Shown: positions 25,422 to 35,611 of the stretch, one piece after another
Numbering within the stretch: the first letter of the stretch is position 1
How the letters are laid out: each line of letters opens with the position of its first letter
Source of the DNA: Gammaproteobacteria bacterium
GTDB lineage: Bacteria > Pseudomonadota > Gammaproteobacteria > Enterobacterales > Alteromonadaceae
Assembly (NCBI GenBank): GCA_017302255.1
Contig: JAFLDV010000032.1
Location: 1-48,375 of the forward strand
Direction: 5' to 3'
Length of the DNA: 48,375 nt
Translations under genes and position numbers: made by a program
Notes under the pieces: generated by a model
What the model saw: the letters and a program-made list of their open reading frames with translations, nothing else
What the model was told of the DNA's origin: nothing
Database searches by the model: none

Positions 25422-25441
25422 ATTAAAACACTTGTTTTAAT
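25422..25441. promoter_or_regulatory. PsrA-like palindrome in the fadI-moxR intergenic region
   Basis: ATTAAAACA-CT-TGTTTTAAT has 9-bp perfect arms and contains AAAC-N4-GTTT, the core reported for PsrA, the TetR-type fatty-acid regulator of Pseudomonas and Alteromonadales. It would overlap the -35 of a fadI promoter with -10 TACAAT. No psrA gene is in this window, so the regulator is inferred. Confidence 0.5.
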
Positions 25442-25551
25442 ATCTGTTGAACCATATATCAGAGTCCAGGTCAAAGCCTAGCTGTTTTTCGCAATTTGCG
25501 CCTAACAAATAGCCTGTTAATTCAGTTAAATAACAAGAGAAGAGTCGTGCT

Positions 25552-26502
25552 GTGAATGCATTTAACCGGTTAAAAAGTTACCTAGACAGTCAAGTATTAG
25601 GACAACCCGCCCTCACCGAAGGTATTTTGCTCGCGTTACTGGCTAATGGCCACTTATTGGTCGAAGGTCCACCGGGACTAGCAAAAACTAGAGCCGTCAA
25701 TGCGTTAGCCCAAGGTGTTGAAGGCAGTTTCCACCGTATTCAATTCACTCCAGATTTACTGCCAGCAGACTTAACAGGTACCGATATTTTCCGGCCTGAA
25801 ACAGGCAAGTTCGAATTCCAAAGTGGCCCGCTGTTTCATCACATTATTTTAGCTGATGAAATTAACCGTGCGCCGGCAAAGGTCCAATCGGCATTATTAG
25901 AAGCAATGGCGGAAAAACAAATTACTGTTGGTCGACATAGCTATAAACTACCCGAATTGTTCTTGGTTATGGCAACTCAAAACCCTTTGGAACAAGAAGG
26001 TACTTACCCGCTGCCAGAAGCCCAACTTGACCGCTTTTTATTGCATTTAAAAGTTGATTACCCTGATGCGGCAACTGAACTTAAAATACTCAAACTTACA
26101 CGTAATGAAGCCTTTAGCCAAAATAGCGAACAGCCTGAGCGCATTAGCCAGGCCGATATTTTTGCTGCGCGCAAAGCACTTTTGCAAATTCATATGGCCG
26201 AAGATTTAGAGCAATACATTGTTCAATTGATTATGGCGACTCGCAGACCAGAGCTTTACAGCGCAGAATTGGCTCGTTGGTTAAGTTATGGAGCAAGCCC
26301 ACGCGCAACTATCGCCCTAGATCGTTGTGCGCGAGCAAAGGCTTGGCTCAGTGGTCGAGAGTTTGTCACTCCGCAAGATGTGCAAGCGGTTTTCCATAAC
26401 GTGGTTCGTCACCGTTTAGTGTTAAGTTATGAAGCGGAAGCGCAAGGCATTGACGCCGACCAAGTGTTGAGTGAAATTTTGGCGTTGGTGCCGGTGCAAT
26501 GA
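25552..26502 (+). CDS. MoxR-family AAA ATPase
   Basis: This ATPase is the chaperone-like first gene of the Bat (aerotolerance-type) operon; MoxR proteins act on partner proteins with von Willebrand factor A domains. Walker A is GPPGLAKT (39-46), Walker B is ILADEINRAP, sensor 1 is VMATQNPLEQEGTYPLPEAQ, and the C-terminal lid has SYGASPRATIALDRCARA, all typical of MoxR. Length is 316 residues. The start is a GTG at 25552 with AGAGAAGAG upstream. The next gene starts 9 nt after its stop and all following genes overlap, so the six genes to 32414 form one operon. Confidence 0.93.
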   Translation: MNAFNRLKSYLDSQVLGQPALTEGILLALLANGHLLVEGPPGLAKTRAVNALAQGVEGSFHRIQFTPDLLPADLTGTDIFRPETGKFEFQSGPLFHHIILADEINRAPAKVQSALLEAMAEKQITVGRHSYKLPELFLVMATQNPLEQEGTYPLPEAQLDRFLLHLKVDYPDAATELKILKLTRNEAFSQNSEQPERISQADIFAARKALLQIHMAEDLEQYIVQLIMATRRPELYSAELARWLSYGASPRATIALDRCARAKAWLSGREFVTPQDVQAVFHNVVRHRLVLSYEAEAQGIDADQVLSEILALVPVQ

Positions 26503-26511
26503 AGTTAACTC

Positions 26512-27468
26512 ATGTCAGTTAAGCAAGATCCCCTGCAAATTGCCGCTTGGTTAGACGAGCTGCAAACCAATGGTAGTCAATTGGATTTAACGCAGCTGTT
26601 GCGTTATCAGCGATTGACCCATTTGCTTGATTTAACCCCCAAACAAACTATCCAAAGTAAGTTGGCCGGTAGTTATTTAGCAAAAACCAAAGGCCGGGGT
26701 ATGGAGTTTGATGAGGTTCGTCATTACCAACCCGGCGATGACGTGCGCACAATCGATTGGCGAGTCACCGCCCGTACCGGTAAAGTCCACACCAAATTGT
26801 TTCGTGAAGAAAAAGAGCGCCCAGTATTTATCCTGACCGATCTTTCCAGTTCCATGCAATTTGGATCGCAACTTCTGCTGAAATCAGTGCAAGCAGCTCA
26901 TCTAGCGGCACTAATAGCTTGGCACGTAAAAAAGACTGGCGATAAACTCGGCGGGATCTTATTTAACGACCAACATATCGTCGAATTAAAGCCAGCAGGC
27001 CGTCATGTCGCGGTTTTAAGATACCTGCATCAGCTCATCGAGCTGCAAAAGGTCAATCGAGCTATGCCTCAGCAGCAAAATCTGGCAAATGCCTTGGGAC
27101 AGCTGCGGCGCTTGGCGCGCCCGGGCAGTTTATTGTTTGTTATTTCAGATTTTAGTCAACTTGATGAACAATGCTTGCGCCATCTTCAAGCCATGCGTTT
27201 GCATAATGAAATTCGTTTGTGCCAACTGTTTGATCCACTAGAACGGCAAGCACCAATCGACTGTCGCGGTGCAGCGTTGGTCAGTAGCGGTCAACAGTCC
27301 TTTGGCATTGAGCTTTCCGACCAAAAACTTTGGCAGCGCTTTGCCAAACAACAATCGGCAGCACAACAACAATTCGATACCAGTATCCAATTGTTAGGTC
27401 TACGACCTCGCCATTTCAGCGCTGCGCAGCCATTGTCATTACAACTGATGGAGGCAAGTTATGGCTGA
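26512..27468 (+). CDS. DUF58 domain protein of the Bat operon
   Basis: A 318-residue soluble protein. The DUF58 signature is clear: KGRGMEFDEVRHYQPGDDVR followed by TIDWRVTARTGKVHTKLFREE. It is followed by a VWA-like fold with a metal-site motif DLSSSMQFG and the later VISDFSQLD. DUF58 proteins regularly sit between MoxR and BatA genes and are thought to be MoxR partners, but the biochemical role is not established. No signal peptide or membrane segment is seen. Its stop overlaps the next gene by 8 nt. Confidence 0.9.
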   Translation: MSVKQDPLQIAAWLDELQTNGSQLDLTQLLRYQRLTHLLDLTPKQTIQSKLAGSYLAKTKGRGMEFDEVRHYQPGDDVRTIDWRVTARTGKVHTKLFREEKERPVFILTDLSSSMQFGSQLLLKSVQAAHLAALIAWHVKKTGDKLGGILFNDQHIVELKPAGRHVAVLRYLHQLIELQKVNRAMPQQQNLANALGQLRRLARPGSLLFVISDFSQLDEQCLRHLQAMRLHNEIRLCQLFDPLERQAPIDCRGAALVSSGQQSFGIELSDQKLWQRFAKQQSAAQQQFDTSIQLLGLRPRHFSAAQPLSLQLMEASYG

Positions 27469-27943
27469 GCCAATGCCCGCTTCACAAATGCCGACCACTG
27501 AAGAAATTAAACTTGTCGACATTAAAGAACCGCAACTTCCGGATACTTTTTATCTGACGCCACTGGATGTGTTGGTTGCACTTGCTGTTGTCGTACTGTT
27601 GATATTTATTGCCCGCAAACTCTATCAGCGTTGGCAACTGCAAGCGCCCAAACGCGAAGCTATCCGCGAACTTGCAGCCCTTTCTGAACCCTCAGCGGCC
27701 GAGATTAATCTGCTGCTGAAACGTTTTTTGCGTTCCGTTGCCGGTCAACATCCTGCTTTAACGCAATCTGGTGAGGCTTGGCAGCAATTTTTAGCCCAAA
27801 CAGTTAGCGGAAATCCGCATCAAGCTCCTGATATTACTGAGCTTTTATATCAAGCAAAACCTGAGCAAGCGCGTATTGAGGAATTCTATCAATACGCTCG
27901 TTATTGGCTGAACCATGTAAAAATCGGAGCTTTACATGCTTGA
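27461..27943 (+). CDS. DUF4381 single-pass membrane protein of the Bat operon
   Basis: A 160-residue protein with one membrane helix at about 34-52 (LDVLVALAVVVLLIFIARK), a short proline-rich N-terminal part exposed to the periplasm and a helical cytoplasmic domain. Position and layout match DUF4381, found between DUF58 and BatA genes in gammaproteobacterial Bat operons; the function is unknown. GGAGG lies 7 nt before the ATG at 27461, inside the end of the DUF58 gene. The stop overlaps batA by 8 nt. Confidence 0.85.
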   Translation: MAEPMPASQMPTTEEIKLVDIKEPQLPDTFYLTPLDVLVALAVVVLLIFIARKLYQRWQLQAPKREAIRELAALSEPSAAEINLLLKRFLRSVAGQHPALTQSGEAWQQFLAQTVSGNPHQAPDITELLYQAKPEQARIEEFYQYARYWLNHVKIGALHA

Positions 27944-28914
27944 ATTCGCCTACCCATGGATGTTTGTTTTGTTGGTACTGCCTTTGTTCTGGCGCGGCAG
28001 CCGCCAGACCACTGGAGGACAAGCACTACAATTTAAACCGCTGGCGAAAACAGCGGCAGAACTCACTAACACAAAGGTGAAATCCAATCGTTTCAGCCCA
28101 CGCTTATTCGCGTTGGCAATTATTTGGCTAGCGATTGTGACCAGTGCCGCGCAGCCGCGATGGTTAGGAGAGCCTGTCAGTATTCCGCTTGAGGGCCGGG
28201 ATATGATGCTAGCGGTCGATTTGTCTGCCTCGATGAATATCAATGACATGGTAGTAGAAGGTCAAAACTTTAATCGTCTTGATACCGTGAAACGAGTGCT
28301 ACGTGAATTTATCATCAATCGCAAAGGTGACCGACTTGGTTTAATTTTATTCGCCGATGCGGCCTATCAGCAAACTCCACTGACTTTTGATTTGCTTACA
28401 GTGCAGCAAATGCTAGACGAAGCTGTGCACGGTTTAGTTGGCCAGCGCACTTCCATCGGGGAAGCTGTTGGGCTTGCGGTCAAACGTTTTAATACTTATG
28501 AAAGTTCCAATAAAGTGCTGATTTTATTAAGCGATGGCGCGAATACTTCTGGCCAAATCCAGCCATTAGAAGCGCTGGAATTAGCGAAAGCCGCCGGGGT
28601 GAAAATTTATACCGTCGGCGTTGGTGCTGAGGAGCTCGTGCAGCAGGGAATATTTGGGCCGCAGATGATTAATCCATCAAGTGATTTGGATGAGCAATTG
28701 CTGACGAATTTAGCCACCAGCACAGGCGGGCGCTATTTTCGAGCTAGAGATCCAAAGGAATTAGCGCAAATCTATCAGCTGCTTGATCAATTAGAGCCGA
28801 TAGCTCGCGATCCGCTAACTTTCCGCCCACAACAGAGTTTGTTGCATTGGCCATTGCTGATTGCCATGTTAACTAGCTTCCTCTTGCTATTACCGCAGTT
28901 ATTAAGAGGTCGTT

Positions 28915-28925
<11 letters not shown>
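27936..28925 (+). CDS. batA: BatA-type VWA domain membrane protein
   Basis: A 329-residue membrane protein. An N-terminal helix (FAYPWMFVLLVLPLFW), a second helix around 50-67 (FALAIIWLAIVTSAAQP), a VWA domain with the metal-site DLSASMNI, the threonine in LTFDLLTVQ and LLSDGANTSG, and a C-terminal helix WPLLIAMLTSFLLLLPQLL make the standard BatA layout. BatA and BatB form a complex in the inner membrane; in Bacteroides and Francisella the system is linked to oxygen tolerance and stress survival. AGAGG for the next gene lies in its 3' end, and the two overlap by 11 nt. Confidence 0.9.
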
Positions 28926-30722
<1,797 letters not shown>

Positions 30723-30729
<7 letters not shown>

Positions 30730-32414
30730 ACAACAGATGGACGTGGCTATATTTTGCTTTTGCCTTGTTATCGCAGCCTGCAGCCGCGGTAACTCAGTTA
30801 AACGCGCAAATAGACAAAAACCCAGTCATGTATGGTGAGGAAATTTTACTGCAGATCCAAGCGGATGAAAAATTACCACGCGATGCTATTGATTTTACCG
30901 TGCTCGATAAAGATTTCCGGGTGAACGGACCGGCTATTAGTCAAAGTATGCAAATCATCAATGGCAACAGCAGCCAGACGACCATTTGGCAGTTAGCTTT
31001 GTTTCCAAAACGTACTGGTGAAATTGAAATTCCTGCCTTCCAAATTGATGCAGTCGCGACTCAGCCAATAATGATCAATGTGTTGGAAAAACCAGCAAAT
31101 GCGGACGGTCAACAAGCAGATTTGTTTGTCACCAATACATTGAGCAGTAGTGAACTGCATGTGCAGCAGATGGCTTATTATGAAGTTAAAATTTTCTTTA
31201 AAGGCGATCTGAAATCAGGTGCCCTCACCCCACCCAACCTGCCTGGTTGTAGCATCGAACAAGTGGGGAAAGATATTGAAAGTAGCGAATTGGTCAATGG
31301 TGAACGTTATCAAACATTTACTCGGCGCTATAGCATCACGCCACAACAAAGCGGTGCGTTTAAGTTAGAAGCGCCATTTTTTAAAGGCGAAATGATCGAC
31401 AGAGCTAGCAGTAATTACGACTATTACGCAAAACATAAGACAGTCTCTGCCGAAGGAAAACCTCTGGACTTCAATGTAAACCCGATCCCGTTGGAGTTTA
31501 ACGGCGATTGGTTGGTTTCGGAACTTGTCGCGCTCACTGAAGAATGGTCAGTCACAGGCGATGAAATCACGCAGGGTGAGCCGGTGACTCGAACTATTAC
31601 TCTAACCGCGCTAGATCTGATGGAAAATCAACTTCCCGACTTAAAAATGACGAGTCCAGACGGCGTAAAAGTATATCCAGAACAACCCCAAGCTAAAAAG
31701 GCCGAGCGCAATGGCCGTATTGTCGCCCAAAAGGTTTTTAGCTTCGCGGTGATAGCCAACAAATCCGGAGATCTGGAATTACCTGAAATAAGTATCCCAT
31801 GGTACAACAGCCAAACCAAACAAATAACCAGTACCACTCTGGCAAAGAAACGACTTAAAGTTCTGCCAAATGCTAACTTACCAACCCCAGAGCCTGTGGT
31901 GATGACCGAAGTATCAGCGCCTAATGCTGAGCGTGCAAGCGCAGAACATTGGTGGTTACCGACTTGGCAATTTACCTATAGCAGCCTAGTACTAGTTGTG
32001 ACATTAGTGATTAGTATCAGCCTACTGCTTTGGCAATGGTTTTTACGACGCTCGGTGGGACAATTGCCATCAGCTAAAGCTAGCAAACCCATGGCGACAG
32101 ATGCACAGGTAAAATTCAGTCGGCACAAGCTCAAAGCGGCCTGCCTTGCCAACGATGCAGAGCTCTGCCAACAGTTGTTGTTGCGTTGGGGTAGTCAGCT
32201 ACTGGCACCGAGTATCGTTACAGGCACTGATTTACTAAATGAGTTACCAGATGGCGAACTCAAACAACAAGTCTTTGAGCTGTTCAATTGGCGATACCAG
32301 GCTGTAGCCAAACCATGGCAAGGACAAACGCTGTTTGAACTTTGGGCCAAATACCAACACCAACAGCTCGTAGATGAAAGCGCGGCGTTAAAGCCTCTAT
32401 ATCCAAAACACTAA
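30723..32414 (+). CDS. batD: BatD-family periplasmic/membrane protein
   Basis: A 563-residue protein with a signal peptide (WTWLYFAFALLSQPAAAV), a long beta-rich periplasmic part starting QLNAQIDKNPVMYGEEILLQ, typical of BatD (oxygen tolerance domain), and a C-terminal membrane helix (YSSLVLVVTLVISISLLLW, about 418-440) before a helical cytoplasmic tail. BatD is the large extracytoplasmic partner of BatA/B. It is the last gene of the operon; I find no clear hairpin terminator in the A+T-rich 140 bp that follow. AGGAG lies 10 nt before the start. Confidence 0.88.
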
Positions 32415-32497
32415 GTAATTATTTATAAAAAATTTCCATAAGAATCAATCACTAATAATGTTCAGAGTAGAATTTTCATTAATTTATGTATGTTGAT

Positions 32498-32525
32498 GAA
32501 CATTTTTAGTGACTGATCCGGTCTA
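32498..32525 (+). promoter_or_regulatory. Candidate extracytoplasmic-sigma promoter of the second ECF unit
   Basis: GAACAT (32498-32503) and GGTCTA (32520-32525), 16 nt apart, resemble the sigma-E consensus GAACTT / GTCTAA. Transcription would start near 32532, about 23 nt upstream of the sigma gene start with its GGGG ribosome site. The user could be RpoE or the encoded sigma itself. Confidence 0.5.
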
Positions 32526-32554
32526 TATCAGCGTGAAGTTAATGGGGCCAGTCA

Positions 32555-33067
32555 ATGAGCCAAAATCAACAACGTTATGCCGCGCTGATAAAACTCTATC
32601 ATGCTGATTTATATCGGTACGCTTATTGGCTGTGCCGGCATAAGTCGACCGCCGAAGATTTGGTACAAGAGACCTACCTTCGTGCTTGGAAAAACTTAGA
32701 TTCGTTATTAGACGCTGATGCAGCTAAAGCATGGCTGATTACCATATTACGTCGGGAAAATGCACGTCGTTTCGAGCGTAAGCAATTTGAATATAGCGAC
32801 GTTGAGCAGGAAGAGCTGCAGGATCTGTCGGACAACGATCCTGAGCAACATGCAGCGACAGAACAACTTCAAAAGCTTATCAATCAATTAGCTATCGAAT
32901 ATCGAGAACCTTTGGTGTTACAACTACTTTTTGGTATGTCCGGCGATGAAATCGCCGAATTGCTCGAACTGAATCTAAATACGGTAAATACCCGTTTATT
33001 TCGCGCTCGTTCACAACTGCGAGATCTTATTAATCAGCATCAAACTAGAGGTGCAAGCCATGGATGA
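32555..33067 (+). CDS. ECF sigma factor paired with a DUF3379 anti-sigma
   Basis: A 170-residue group 4 sigma factor. Region 2 is seen in LYHADLYRYAYWLCRH, STAEDLVQETYLRAWKNLDSL and AWLITILRRENARRFERK; region 4 in EYREPLVLQLLFGMSGDEI and the helix-turn-helix LNLNTVNTRLFRARSQLRDL. The next gene overlaps it (ATGGATGA) and encodes a one-pass membrane protein of the DUF3379 family, a common partner of such sigma factors in Shewanella and Alteromonas relatives. The regulon is unknown. A sigma-E-like promoter precedes it, so envelope stress is a reasonable guess for the signal. Confidence 0.9.
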   Translation: MSQNQQRYAALIKLYHADLYRYAYWLCRHKSTAEDLVQETYLRAWKNLDSLLDADAAKAWLITILRRENARRFERKQFEYSDVEQEELQDLSDNDPEQHAATEQLQKLINQLAIEYREPLVLQLLFGMSGDEIAELLELNLNTVNTRLFRARSQLRDLINQHQTRGASHG

Positions 33068-33725
33068 ATTGGAAATCCGCCGCCGTCTATTGGCAAATCC
33101 ACAAGATGCCGTCGACAATTTGTCGTCCTCAGATAGGCTGCTACAAACTGAGTTATTGGAATTAGATAAAGAGCTCACCAAAGCGTTGCAAATTCCTGTA
33201 CCTAGCGACTTAGCAGACCGTTTGTTATTTAATCAACCACGCCGGCGATACTGGCCTTTGGCATTGGCGGCGTCTATTGCTCTGGTTAGCCTACTAAGCT
33301 TTCAAGCCTATGATTTAAATAATAGAGCTGACAACATCGGCTTACAGGCGTTACATCACGTTCGACATGAACTGGCGGCTTTGCAATCAACTACGGACAT
33401 TCCATTATCTGAAGTAAACCAACTTCTTGCTGAGGTTGGAGGCAACCTAACTACTGGCGGTTATCCCGTTCGTTACGCCCGCTTTTGTGATTTCGAGGGA
33501 ACACGCTCACTACACTTAGTCTTTGCCAAAGAAGACGGACTGGTTACTGTTTTTGTCGTGCCAAAAAATCATGGATTAAAACCAAGCCCTGAGTTTTCCG
33601 ATCCGCAATTTTTTGGGAAGAGTCAACAATTTGCGCAAGCAGAAATTGTAATGGTCGCCACTCAACAACAGTTACTGGACCCCTTTGCCAAAACTTTAAT
33701 GGAAAAAATGCGATTTCACAGTTAA
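33060..33725 (+). CDS. DUF3379 family membrane anti-sigma factor
   Basis: This 221-residue protein has a cytoplasmic N-terminal part (DELEIRRRLLANPQD ... LELDKELTKALQIPVPSDLADRLLF) that would bind the sigma factor, one membrane helix near residues 65-80 (WPLALAASIALVSLLSF), and a periplasmic domain with HHVRHELAALQS and YARFCDFEGTRSLHLVF, as in DUF3379 proteins. The ATG at 33060 is preferred to a GTG at 33051: AGAGG lies about 8 nt upstream and the start overlaps the sigma stop for coupling. The periplasmic part would sense the signal; how is unknown. Confidence 0.85.
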   Translation: MDELEIRRRLLANPQDAVDNLSSSDRLLQTELLELDKELTKALQIPVPSDLADRLLFNQPRRRYWPLALAASIALVSLLSFQAYDLNNRADNIGLQALHHVRHELAALQSTTDIPLSEVNQLLAEVGGNLTTGGYPVRYARFCDFEGTRSLHLVFAKEDGLVTVFVVPKNHGLKPSPEFSDPQFFGKSQQFAQAEIVMVATQQQLLDPFAKTLMEKMRFHS

Positions 33726-33882
33726 TGGTCACTGGTAGCATCAGTTAGTGTACTCGTAGAAAAGCTCTGGCTCTGTGCCGTGGCAATTGTTAGCATGTCC
33801 CGCCGAAGCTTGATGGGCGAAATTCGCCCACAAGCCCCCTACCATTCAAAATTATTATAACGAATAGCGTCGAGGTCAAAAG

Positions 33883-35379
33883 TTGGAAACGGGCACAGTC
33901 ATTGCTTTAGTCATATATTTTCTGTTGATGTTAGCCATTGGCGTATACGCCTACCGGCAATCAAGTAGCAATTTATCCGAATACATGTTGGGCGGACGTA
34001 AGCTTGGTCCTGCCATCACTGCACTCTCTGCAGGCGCTTCCGATATGAGCGGCTGGTTGCTCATGGGGCTGCCAGGTGCATTATATCTATCTGGGATCTC
34101 GCAGATTTGGATCGCCATCGGCTTAGTGCTCGGTGCTTGGGCCAACTATCTGTTTTTAGCCCCAAGATTTCGTATTTACACCGAAATCGCCAAAGACTCA
34201 ATTACATTACCAGACTACTTCGAGCACCGTTTTGGTGATACCACTCGAAGTTTACGACTGATTTCCGCATTAGTTATTGTTGTGTTCTTCACTTTATACA
34301 CGGCATCGGGTGTAGTCGCGGGTGGCAAATTATTTGAGACTGTATTTCAACTCGATTATTTCTATGGCTTAGCATTAACCGTCAGTGTCGTCATTCTGTA
34401 TACCCTACTTGGTGGCTTTTTAGCAGTCAGTATGACGGACTTTGTGCAAGGCATCATTATGTTCCTAGCCTTGGTCATAGTGCCTGTAGTAACTATCGAC
34501 ATTGTCGGTGGTATTACGCCAATGCTTAATGTTGTCGAAGCACTCAACCCTGCGCATCTCGATTTATTTACCGGCACTAGTGTGCTTGGCATTATTTCAT
34601 TGATGGCATGGGGCCTTGGCTATTTTGGCCAGCCGCACATTATTGTCCGTTTTATGGCAATCCGCTCTGTTAAAGACTTTCCGGTTGCCCGTCGTATCGG
34701 CATGAGTTGGATGATTGTCTCATTATTAGGGGCTGTCGCTACTGGTTTTGTCGGGATCGCTTATGTCCAACAAACGTCGACCACCCTCGCCGATCCGGAA
34801 ACAATCTTTATCTTGTTGTCACAAGTGTTGTTCCACCCATTTGTGACTGGGTTCTTGTTAGCAGCATTACTAGCTGCGGTAATGAGCACAATTTCTAGTC
34901 AGTTGCTTGTTACCTCAAGCGCATTGACTCAAGACTTCTATAAAACCTTTTTCAATAAAACTGCATCGGATGGCCACTTAGTAATGATCGGACGCTTATC
35001 GGTGTTACTGGTTGCGGTTGTTGCGGTGGTGATTGCGCTTGACCGTTCAAGCTCAATTCTAAGTTTAGTCAGCAATGCATGGGCTGGATTTGGCGCAGCT
35101 TTTGGTCCTGTAGTGTTATGCAGCCTTTATTGGTCACGGATGACACGCCAAGGTGCTTTAGCTGGCATGATAGTTGGCGCAGCCACGGTATTGTTCTGGG
35201 TATATGCGCCGGTGAACATCGCAGATAAGCCACTGAATGATTTATTGTACGCCATGGTTCCGGGCGTAATAATGGCAACTATTGCCATCGTTGTAGGTAG
35301 CCTCTTTACGGCCAAACCATCAGCAGAGTTAGTCGCCCAGTTTGAACAAATGCAGCGCGAATTAAAAGAAAGTCAGTGA
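33883..35379 (+). CDS. putP: Sodium/proline symporter PutP
   Basis: This inner-membrane symporter (SSS family) imports proline with Na+. It is collinear with E. coli PutP: YMLGGRKLGPAITALSAGAS, DMSGWLLMGLPGALYLSGIS, the sodium-site region, WGLGYFGQPHIIVRFMAIRS and ALLAAVMSTISSQLLVTSSA. About 13 hydrophobic helices fit 498 residues. The start is a TTG at 33883 with CGAGG upstream; no ATG fits the conserved N-terminus (ETGTVIALVIYFLLML). No putA lies nearby. A hairpin follows the stop. The 157 bp upstream hold no recognisable gene. Confidence 0.95.
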   Translation: METGTVIALVIYFLLMLAIGVYAYRQSSSNLSEYMLGGRKLGPAITALSAGASDMSGWLLMGLPGALYLSGISQIWIAIGLVLGAWANYLFLAPRFRIYTEIAKDSITLPDYFEHRFGDTTRSLRLISALVIVVFFTLYTASGVVAGGKLFETVFQLDYFYGLALTVSVVILYTLLGGFLAVSMTDFVQGIIMFLALVIVPVVTIDIVGGITPMLNVVEALNPAHLDLFTGTSVLGIISLMAWGLGYFGQPHIIVRFMAIRSVKDFPVARRIGMSWMIVSLLGAVATGFVGIAYVQQTSTTLADPETIFILLSQVLFHPFVTGFLLAALLAAVMSTISSQLLVTSSALTQDFYKTFFNKTASDGHLVMIGRLSVLLVAVVAVVIALDRSSSILSLVSNAWAGFGAAFGPVVLCSLYWSRMTRQGALAGMIVGAATVLFWVYAPVNIADKPLNDLLYAMVPGVIMATIAIVVGSLFTAKPSAELVAQFEQMQRELKESQ

Positions 35380-35385
35380 TTAACA

Positions 35386-35416
35386 TTAGGGGTTGCTGTA
35401 AATCGGCAACCCCTAA
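35386..35416 (+). terminator. Hairpin terminator candidate after putP
   Basis: TTAGGGGTTGC pairs with GCAACCCCTAA around a 9-nt loop, starting 7 nt after the putP stop. The stem is strong (11 bp) but the following tract ATATTTCC is poor in T. Confidence 0.65.
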
Positions 35417-35611
35417 ATATTTCCATCCGATCAATACACTTTACAAATCATTACCACAGTATTTCATAACTGCTGTTGTCCTCGCTCCGTCTGGGTATGG
35501 GCGAATACCCAAATCCAAGACAAATGCATTTTAATACCAAATTTCATTAGCCATTTCAGAGTTTTCTTTGCTACATTGCACAAAGCTAATTCTGTAAGGA
35601 TTGTCGTTTTT

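Noticed and set aside
35492-35511. Hairpin TGGGTAT / ATACCCA upstream of the EAL-HDOD gene as a riboswitch
   Set aside because: A single 7-bp stem without a second conserved helix or the GNRA/tetraloop-receptor pattern of c-di-GMP riboswitches.
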